A stretch of DNA of 64,000 nt from Silene conica (taxonomy: Eukaryota; Streptophyta; Magnoliopsida; Caryophyllales; Caryophyllaceae): assembly GCA_029255685.2 (NCBI GenBank), contig CM055319.2, forward strand, positions 11,022,747 to 11,086,746, read 5' to 3'. The position numbers and the translations under genes were made by a program. Shown here piece after piece: positions 56,465 to 64,000 of the stretch. The first letter of the stretch is position 1. Each line of letters starts with the position of its first letter. The notes beneath the pieces were generated by a model. The model was not told the origin of the DNA, ran no database searches, and was given only the letters and a program-made list of their open reading frames with translations.

Positions 56465-58029
56465 TGACACGGCTGTCGCAACCCTATCAAAAATAACCAA
56501 CTGGCCTAACTAATGTAGCAAGGAAGTCGGGATCGTATCCACAGGGAGACAGATATAAATTCTAATTGCTAAACTAAAGTCTGTCGAAGTAACCGAAACT
56601 GGGGGTTTTGGTTGTTTGTTATAACTAAACTAAAAGTAGTGAAGGAAAAGAGAAAAGAAAAGCGTAAAGCAAAGTAGTGTAAAATAAAATATGAAGGAAA
56701 AGGAACCAGGATAGTCGGTTCACCAATGACAAAGTAACGGTCAAGTCTAGGTCAAGAGTCGGTCGCAGGTGGAAATCTAAGGGGTAGTGAAAAGGTCCTC
56801 TCGGATCGCTATTCGCCCTAGAATGCTTCTAACGGGCTCTCGCAACTTATTAGGGCACTCTAATGTTTATGACAGGTCTAACCCTCATCAGGCTTTCGAT
56901 CTTAGGTCGGGGTTTACCATACGAATAATTAGCTACGTCGACTTAACCAATTAAACACAAATAAATGTCATAATTAACAACAGATATAAATCACCAACGA
57001 CCGATCTAACCTAAACGAGCATCGTCACATTATCATTGGATCACCTATATCCTAGTCGAGTGGATTAGCTACACATGATAGAGGGAACGATTGAGATAGA
57101 ATAAATAAAGGAAAGGGAGTACATGATTGATAATAAAATTGCAAAATAAAACAATAGAAAGCAAGGAGTAAAGAAAATGAGAATAAAAAGAACAAAGGTA
57201 GATTAAATTACCGAACGCAAATGGCAAAGTAGAGTTCTTGAAAGCTAGGAAAATGCTACCGAATGATTACTGATTACAAGTTTTCTAGAGTAAAATCTAA
57301 GAGTAGAGATAAAAAGATAAAAGATAAAAGTGAAGATTAAAGTAAAAAGTGAAGACTAAAGTAAACTCCAAAAGCTGCTTAAAAGCGAAAATGAACAGAT
57401 TCATATCCGACGACCTAATGGGCTTAGGTTAAAATTGGGCTTCGGAAAAGAAACTGGTCGATCGACCTGGGAACTGGTCGATCGACTTTTCTATCTACCA
57501 AAAGTGGTCGATCGACTAAGGGAGCGGTCGATCGACTTAGGTATCGACCAAAAGTGGTCGATCGACTGAATCTGTCGAACAGATTTCCCGCAATGCGCAC
57601 TGAACTTCAAACGGCTGCCCTTTCTTCGCTACTCAGTCAAATCAAGCGTTTTTGGTGGCGTTGGAAAGCTAAGAGGATAAGCTTTAATCTCCAATTTGAA
57701 TCACTCGATTATCATTTCTAGAAAGCGAGTTATGGCTCTTCAAAGTAGGCACTAGCGGTGTGAAGCTCTTCTTTCGCTCGATAGACTTCCATTACTTCTA
57801 CGCGCATCTCAAGATGGTAGTAACAAGCTCCGACTCAACTCTTCTACTAAATGCATGCATAGGGACATGTTTTAGGCTTGTTTATGATCTTCTCCGGCTC
57901 ATATCTGCAAATAACACATGACAAACCAAAGTAGACTATTCGGGGGACATTTGTAGTAAAACACTACGAAATAAGCATGAAAATGCGTGCTAATATGGCC
58001 TAAAAGGTTTATATAAAATGCACGCATCA
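56465..58029 (-). repeat. Athila-like LTR (3' copy in element orientation)
   Basis: 1,565 bp. It contains five GTCGATCGAC palindromes starting at 57,457, 57,477, 57,507, 57,527 and 57,557. Confidence 0.95.
57457..57566. promoter_or_regulatory. cluster of five GTCGATCGAC palindromes
   Basis: Perfect 10-bp palindromes, each preceded by G in this copy, spaced 20, 30, 20 and 30 bp start to start, i.e. about two or three helical turns. The same cluster lies at 61,776-61,885 in the other LTR. The even phasing suggests protein binding on one face of the DNA; no factor can be named. Confidence 0.6.
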
Positions 58030-59635
58030 AACTTCCCCAAACCAAAGCTTTGCTTGTCCCCAAGCAAAAAGTGTAACAAACAAGGACTAAAAAGATAGGA
58101 GTTAAACACGAACAAGTAATCCGTCGACTCAAACATCTAAAGCAAGTGAATCATCTCTAATTGTTAAATCCTAAGGCAAATGAATCTAAACATGCTTCAT
58201 AAAGCGGTTGGAGTTTGGACTTTGCAAGATTATCTAAACTGGACTCTCACGGGTCGCTCAATCGCTCAAACAAACACAAGGCGATATATAGTGCAAGATA
58301 GGAAGAATCGAGATCACTTACCTAACTGCGACCTATAAGAACATGCATGCAATCTAACATGAATAGAGTCTTTACAACCGTACGTATGCATTCCCACACT
58401 TTAATGACCATGACACATGCTGAGGATAGTTATGGGATATGTGAGGCTATGGGTAAGAAGGTGATGAAAATGAATTTGGCAAAAACTGGAGTTAAAAGCC
58501 AAGCTAATAACCATGAGAACCAAATTATATATATCTCCCAACTTCATACTCAATACATCAATACACAACAATGTAGATTGGGTGCATCCAACTCTCAATA
58601 CCTCAAAAACTTATCAACCCCCCCATAAGATACGATATAAAAAAAAATGGGAGTAGAAAAATTGTCAATCGACTTCTTCAACTTTTCACACATGACTTTC
58701 TTTTCCTTTTTTTTTTCTTTTCTTCTTTTTCTTTTTCTTTTTCATGCCACTTTTCTGCATTTCTCCTTTTCTCCCTTTTTTTCCCTCTTTTTTTTCATCT
58801 TTGTTTCCCTTTTTTTCTTTTGCATCTCATCTTTTCTCCTTTTTTTTTCACCCATTCTTCGTTTGACAAGATAAAACAACCAAAATGCAAAACAACACAT
58901 TCCCAAAATGCTACCATTACTAGCTCGGCTAGGGTGGGCAAAATCATGGATTGTAGCTATATGGGACAGAAATAGGCAAATTTGGCTTTGTGAAGTTTAT
59001 GGGTAAAATGAATAAAAGGGAACCTCTACCACATGTATCAACAAACCACAAACCCGAATGCATACAGGTATAGAGAAGACTGAACTCATGTTTATGCAAA
59101 TTGATGTTACATGTCTCATAAGGAGTAACTACTCACTTTCCTAGATGAACCGGTCATGAATGTCATCGGTTGTAGGCTCTAATTCCTTAGAAAGTTATTG
59201 TAGGTTGCCAGAATATCAAATCCAGTCTACTTGTCCAACATGCTTTGAAACGAGATTCGAGAAAATTGCCAAAGAACTTAAAGATGTGTAACAATTACCT
59301 AGTTTGAGTTTTCTGACGGTTTAACAGCACTAAGAAACTCCAAACTGACTCTATCTAGTATGCAAAAGTAAACGTGAGTTTTTTTTTTTTGGTAATTTTA
59401 GGATGCAAGGGAAATGATAAAACAATGCATATGTAAATGAAACGTGATAACAGAAATGTAATAAAAACAATATGCAGACCAAATATGGATGCATAACCTC
59501 CCCAAACCAAACCGTACAATGTCCTCATTGTACAAAGTAAAGGAAAAGAAATGCAAACTAAAGAGAATGAGTCAGAAACTTACAAGAATGCGCGCACCAC
59601 GGACCTCCCCAAACCGAACCAGATATGGGAGGTAA
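58030..59635 (-). other. non-coding 3' interior of the Athila-like element
   Basis: It includes the PPT next to the LTR and a long purine tract in element orientation (plus-strand T/C run, 58,698-58,860). No pol domain or envelope-like ORF is visible. The open frames at 58,347-58,628 and 58,647-58,874 are not convincing. Confidence 0.7.
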
Positions 59636-60685
59636 TCAGAGACTCGATCGAGTCATTTGTCGCATCAGCAAGAGACGAAGTTGCGGCTGATACTTTTCAG
59701 CTGACCAAGTGGTTACCCACGAATGTACATAATCAAAACAGCTCAGAGCCCTTAGAAGTCGGTCAAAAATCTGAGCATGTGCTACACAAAAGCATAAGTA
59801 GCACCAGCAATTAATAGGAGCAAATAAAAACAAATTGAAATACCGTATCACCTTGCTAAACTTTCTTTGATAGCTCCTATAAAAATCAACCGAATAATTC
59901 CACCCTTTAGCCGAGGGTGGAACACCAAAGCTCAAATCACAGGAAAACAGAGAGTTAGAGACCACAGAAACATTTAACAATGAAAACACATGAGTAGAAA
60001 TAACCTGCTTAGACGGGTATTCTACGTGAGGTGGAGGAGTCCAGTGTGTAATAGGAGAAGGTGGGTAGTCATCCCAAATGCAAGGGGCGGTAAAGTCAAA
60101 TGTGTTAACGGGGTCACATATAACATACTCATCTATCATATTATCATATGAGTCCCATTTGACCTCTAGACTTTCCAATCGCCCATCCTCGCTCTCCTCA
60201 TCGCAAGACTCGTCACGAAAGGGATTCTCTAAGGGGTCCCTCAAGTCTTCCTCACGTGGCTCGATATCTGTAAAAGTATCATAGAGAGGTCCTAGATCAT
60301 CCTCAAAGAAGGGATTATCAACTAAGCATATGGTATCCTTCTCTATGGTTCCGTCAACGTCATTTTCATTATGTAAAATGGTTTCTACGGTCTCACCCAT
60401 CCCCTCATCCATGTCTGACCGAAGTGAGAAAGTGGGTTTGATACTCTCAATGGCAAACCGGTCAAAGAATGCCAAAAGCTCATTGACAGGTTTCCCACTA
60501 AAATCTCCCTTACCTATTGAGCAAAGGTAAGATCGTGTAGGGTCATTCATACCCCATATGATAGACAAGCAAATCTGGAGGGCAGTCAAAGTTCCATAAT
60601 TCAACGTATCTAGCCACTCCTCGAACCTGTCTATGTAAGCACCAAATGATTCGTCTTCACCCTGTGGAAACTGGATGGAAGACAT
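59636..60685 (-). CDS. gag-like protein of the Athila-like element
   Basis: An intact 349-codon ORF starting MSSIQFPQGEDESFGAYIDR, about 80 bp after the primer site. The first 85 residues look like the retrotransposon Gag (capsid) domain: a short acidic lead, FEEWLDTLNYGTLTALQICL, then IWGMNDPTRSYLCSIG and a helical VNELLAFFDRFAIES. Family members have the same order of a DRF(E/K) helix, a YNGL-like loop and a hydrophobic final helix. The rest is acidic (DDLGPLYDTFTDIEPREEDL) and lacks a zinc knuckle or protease. Retention of an open gag without pol in a young element suggests that the product still matters for packaging. Confidence 0.75.
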   Translation of the reverse strand: MSSIQFPQGEDESFGAYIDRFEEWLDTLNYGTLTALQICLSIIWGMNDPTRSYLCSIGKGDFSGKPVNELLAFFDRFAIESIKPTFSLRSDMDEGMGETVETILHNENDVDGTIEKDTICLVDNPFFEDDLGPLYDTFTDIEPREEDLRDPLENPFRDESCDEESEDGRLESLEVKWDSYDNMIDEYVICDPVNTFDFTAPCIWDDYPPSPITHWTPPPHVEYPSKQVISTHVFSLLNVSVVSNSLFSCDLSFGVPPSAKGWNYSVDFYRSYQRKFSKVIRYFNLFLFAPINCWCYLCFCVAHAQIFDRLLRALSCFDYVHSWVTTWSAEKYQPQLRLLLMRQMTRSSL

Positions 60686-60760
60686 TAAAATGGCCTCAAG
60701 GAACCGAAGTTCCTTGAGACATAAGACAAACTAAAATAAAGCAAATAAAATATCACCGTC

Positions 60761-60778
60761 TCCCCGGCAACGGCGCCA
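60761..60778 (-). other. primer-binding site (tRNA-Asp)
   Basis: On the minus strand the 18 nt TGGCGCCGTTGCCGGGGA complement the 3' end of plant tRNA-Asp including its CCA. They sit five bases inside the 5' LTR. Confidence 0.9.
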
Positions 60779-60783
60779 AAATT

Positions 60784-62348
60784 TGACACGGCTGTCGCAA
60801 CCCTATCAAAAATAACCAACTGGCCTAACTAATGTAGCAAGGAAGTCGGGATCGTATCCACAGGGAGACAGATATAAATTCTAATTGCTAAACTAAAGTC
60901 TGTCGAAGTAACCGAAACTGGGGGTTTTGGTTGTTTGTTATAACTAAACTAAAAGTAGTGAAGGAAAAGAGAAAAGAAAAGCGTAAAGCAAAGTAGTGTA
61001 AAATAAAATATGAAGGAAAAGGAACCAGGATAGTCGGTTCACCAATGACAAAGTAACGGTCAAGTCTAGGTCAAGAGTCGGTCGCAGGTGGAAATCTAAG
61101 GGGTAGTGAAAAGGTCCTCTCGGATCGCTATTCGCCCTAGAATGCTTCTAACGGGCTCTCGCAACTTATTAGGGCACTCTAATGTTTATGACAGGTCTAA
61201 CCCTCATCAGGCTTTCGATCTTAGGTCGGGGTTTACCATACGAATAATTAGCTACGTCGACTTAACCAATTAAACACAAATAAATGTCATAATTAACAAC
61301 AGATATAAATCACCAACGACCGATCTAACCTAAACGAGCATCGTCACATTATCATTGGATCACCTATATCCTAGTCGAGTGGATTAGCTACACATGATAG
61401 AGGGAACGATTGAGATAGAATAAATAAAGGAAAGGGAGTACATGATTGATAATAAAATTGCAAAATAAAACAATAGAAAGCAAGGAGTAAAGAAAATGAG
61501 AATAAAAAGAACAAAGGTAGATTAAATTACCGAACGCAAATGGCAAAGTAGAGTTCTTGAAAGCTAGGAAAATGCTACCGAATGATTACTGATTACAAGT
61601 TTTCTAGAGTAAAATCTAAGAGTAGAGATAAAAAGATAAAAGATAAAAGTGAAGATTAAAGTAAAAAGTGAAGACTAAAGTAAACTCCAAAAGCTGCTTA
61701 AAAGCGAAAATGAACTGATTCCTATCCGACGACCTAATGGGCTTAGGTTAAAATTGGGCTTCGGAAAAGAAACTGGTCGATCGACCTGGGAACTAGTCGA
61801 TCGACTTTTCTATCTACCAAAAGTGGTCGATCGACTAAGGGAGCGGTCGATCGACTTAGGTATCGACCAAAAGTGGTCGATCGACTGAATCTGTCGAACA
61901 GATTTCCCGCAATGCGCACTGAACTTCAAACGGCTGCCCTTTCTTCGCTACTCAGTCAAATCAAGCGTTTTTGGTGGCGTTGGAAAGCTAAGAGGATAAG
62001 CTTTAATCTCCAATTTGAATCACTCGATTATCATTTCTAGAAAGCGAGTTATGGCTCTTCAAAGTAGGCACTAGCGGTGTGAAGCTCTTCTTTCGCTCGA
62101 TAGACTTCCATTACTTCTACGCGCATCTCAAGATGGTAGTAACAAGCTCCGACTCAACTCTTCTACTAAATGCATGCATAGGGACATGTTTTAGGCTTGT
62201 TTATGATCTTCTCCGGCTCATATCTGCAAATAACACATGACAAACCAAAGTAGACTATTTGGGGGACATTTGTAGTAAAACACTACGAAATAAGCATGAA
62301 AATGCGTGCTAATATGGCCTAAAAGGTTTATATAAAATGCACGCATCA
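60784..62348 (-). repeat. Athila-like LTR (5' copy in element orientation)
   Basis: Same length as the other LTR. The differences I saw include ACTAGTCG for ACTGGTCG next to the second palindrome, CTGATTCCTATC for CAGATTCATATC, and TATTTGGGG for TATTCGGGG. Confidence 0.95.
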
Positions 62349-62353
62349 CAAAC

Positions 62354-63294
62354 CTTGACATCTAATTAACATATCATCACATCGTATTTTTCATGGATTA
62401 TTGTATTAAGTTAGGACAATGTTACATCATATTCGGGTAAGTTGTAAGTGTAGGTTTGTTGTGGTAGGTAGTAAGATAAACAATCTTATGATGGTAAATT
62501 CTTACTCAAGATGGTTACTTGTCTCAATTTTAAATTGGTCAAATACTATGAATAAAAGAAAAGTTAAAAGACTTATGGACCGAAAACACAATGCAACCTT
62601 AACATATGCTTGAATATAGACGTAGTTGTGAATATTTTTTTATTAGGTATGACTTTGGATTCTAAGATGAAATTTTGTAATTTCAATTAACATAGTTGCT
62701 TGAGACCCGAAGGCCGTCTTGCATGACTTGTAAGCTCGACGTAGTCCACTCTGAAAGAAAATATTGTATGCCTATTATAAAAAAAATTATTTATCATATA
62801 AAATTAATAAAAAATTGACATCATGAGTAGAACTAACACATAACTGCTTTGTATAAATTTATCCAAATAGTCTTCTACAAATTCATTTAAAAACTTACGT
62901 ATCTAATTTGTAACAATATAATCTAGCACTTTAGATCACAATTCTACATGGTCTATCTCACTTCACATTCTCAAATTGTCTAAATATACACCACCATACA
63001 AATCTAACATTATATATATACAATCCTAAATTTCGGCTATCGCCTCTATCTCACATTTTTGTCTCTCACTCCTTCGTATAAGACTTGTTCTATTCATTGT
63101 CAATGGTCTTTCGTTGAACCATTGAGATTAATTCATGGAGGGTAAAAAAAGGAATTAATTGATTACATACAATAGTTAATAGTATTGTATATTTGTATAT
63201 GCCAATGTTCCATTTACACACTTTGTTTTTTTTCTCATTTGTATTAATAATATATGATTTTTGTTTGCCTTTTTTAAAAAAAATTCTAGTATAT
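62354..63294. other. AT-rich stretch without a gene
   Basis: No recognised gene or clean element. The 64-residue frame at 62,419-62,613 has no domain. Confidence 0.5.
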
Positions 63295-63296
63295 TA

Positions 63297-63388
63297 CTAT
63301 CCTCCGTTTTAATATAATGTTCTCATTTGTTGAATATATGAGTATAGTATTTTAATAAAATTGGTACATTATATAAAAAAGGAGGAAG
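63297..63388. mobile_element. short Stowaway-like relic
   Basis: CTATCCTCCGTTTTAATATA on the left and, inverted, CTTCCTCCTTTTTTATATAA on the right are similar and bordered by TA. At about 92 bp it is internally deleted. Confidence 0.4.
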
Positions 63389-63835
63389 TATAATTTTTAA
63401 TAAAAAAATTCTTTTAAATGCAATTTTAATAACAATTTGTTATATTATTTTTATTTTTTTTTCAGAATTTTTTATGTGCGAGTTTACCCATCACTCTTGA
63501 GTAATAATTGATTTATTGAAGAAGCTATCTACATAATTTTTTTTAAAAAGAAAATTGGTATATTTTTTCGTCTGTCATTTTTCCCTTTTTTGGGTGTTTT
63601 AAATCAATTCTTTTATATTAGTAGTTATTAGTTTAATATTTTTGTTGTGCTTTTAATTAGTAAGGTTATTGTTAAAAATATTGAAATATTGTTCTTCTAT
63701 TAATAGTTTAGCAATATCATATAAGAATGTAATTTATATCAAACAATTTAATCCGCATATATACGTACAAAAATAATTAAATCATTCATTGAACATGGAG
63801 GGCCCACTAAAATTTTACTTTGAAAAATTGACTTT

Positions 63836-63868
63836 CAACCACGGAGCGACACCTCAGCTCCGTGGTTG
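63836..63868. other. perfect 12-bp inverted repeat (hairpin)
   Basis: CAACCACGGAGC and GCTCCGTGGTTG are separated by nine bases. The stem is GC-rich against an AT-rich background. No CTRR follows at Helitron distance, so its origin is unknown. Confidence 0.7.
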
Positions 63869-64000
63869 TTGCTTTTATAAAGAAGATATGATGGATAAAG
63901 GAAACTGGAAATTAAGATGGCGGACATTTTCACAATTTTAAGTTGTGGTCGATATTAGTTTGTTATAGTGACAATCGTTACACCAGAAATTAACTTAAAA

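Larger units (their letters stand above)
56465..62348 (-). mobile_element. non-autonomous Athila-like Ty3/gypsy element with gag-like ORF only
   Basis: Two 1,565-bp LTRs (56,465-58,029 and 60,784-62,348) begin TGATGCGTGC and end CCGTGTCA on the minus strand. They are flanked by the 5-bp TSD CAAAC (56,460-56,464 and 62,349-62,353). Just inside the 5' LTR is the primer site TGGCGCCGTTGCCGGGGA (60,761-60,778), complementary to the 3' end of plant tRNA-Asp, as used by the Athila group. The polypurine tract TTTGGGGAAGTT abuts the 3' LTR (58,030-58,041). The 2.75-kb interior encodes only a gag-like protein. I noted about four LTR differences, so the insertion is recent. It lacks pol and depends on a relative. 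Confidence 0.93.

Noticed and set aside
58647-58874. 75-residue Phe-rich frame in the Athila-like element
   Set aside because: Produced by the T/C-rich tract; low complexity and no motif.

Overview
This is a plant nuclear window, AT-rich and dominated by transposable elements. It carries three recognisable host genes: UPL5, a small acidic-protein gene and EMC3. All three have introns, and the plant transposon families (MULE, Stowaway, Tourist-like, hAT-like, Helitron-like, Athila-like, L1-type LINE) are typical of a eudicot. Short dispersed motifs such as repeated GTCTTAAGTTTAAGACGG and ACGGAGTA remind me of Caryophyllales genomes, but that placement is a weak inference.

Left third (1-27,170): transposon territory. 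It opens with what looks like a Ty3/gypsy LTR edge and a 147-bp tandem duplication. A 5.0-kb MULE with 9-bp target duplications (3,387-8,421) carries a decayed MuDR-type transposase. An AT-rich stretch with nested Helitron-like ends, a SINE-like insertion and two MITEs follows. Then comes a Russian-doll structure: a 7.4-kb L1-type LINE (18,382-25,745, 15-bp TSD) sits in a MULE (13,141-26,807, 9-bp TSD), which sits in a Stowaway-like MITE (about 13,074-27,029). This second MULE carries a decayed transposase, an intact 156-residue orphan ORF with its own TATA-like box, a decayed plant-mobile-domain (MAIN-like) gene on the opposite strand, and subterminal arrays that share a CACGTCC core.

Middle (27,996-40,560): a MULE-like MITE lies just upstream of UPL5 (29,087-38,700, three coding exons, 863 residues, one GC-AG intron). 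UPL5 is convergent with a two-exon gene for an acidic Pro/Glu/Ala/Val-rich protein whose first coding exon is only 12 nt. The UPL5 introns hold SINE-like, hAT-like, Stowaway-like and MULE-MITE insertions.

Right third (44,686-62,348): EMC3 lies on the minus strand as eight coding exons (246 residues). Its 8.5-kb intron 2 holds a very young, non-coding copia-like LTR element whose two 556-bp LTRs differ at one site that I could see. Downstream of the EMC3 promoter side, two Helitron-like ends precede an Athila-like non-autonomous element (56,465-62,348) with 1,565-bp LTRs, a tRNA-Asp primer site and a single gag-like ORF. Its LTRs contain five perfect GTCGATCGAC palindromes spaced 20, 30, 20 and 30 bp. 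I saw no convincing tRNA or rRNA gene. All exon and element boundaries were read by eye.
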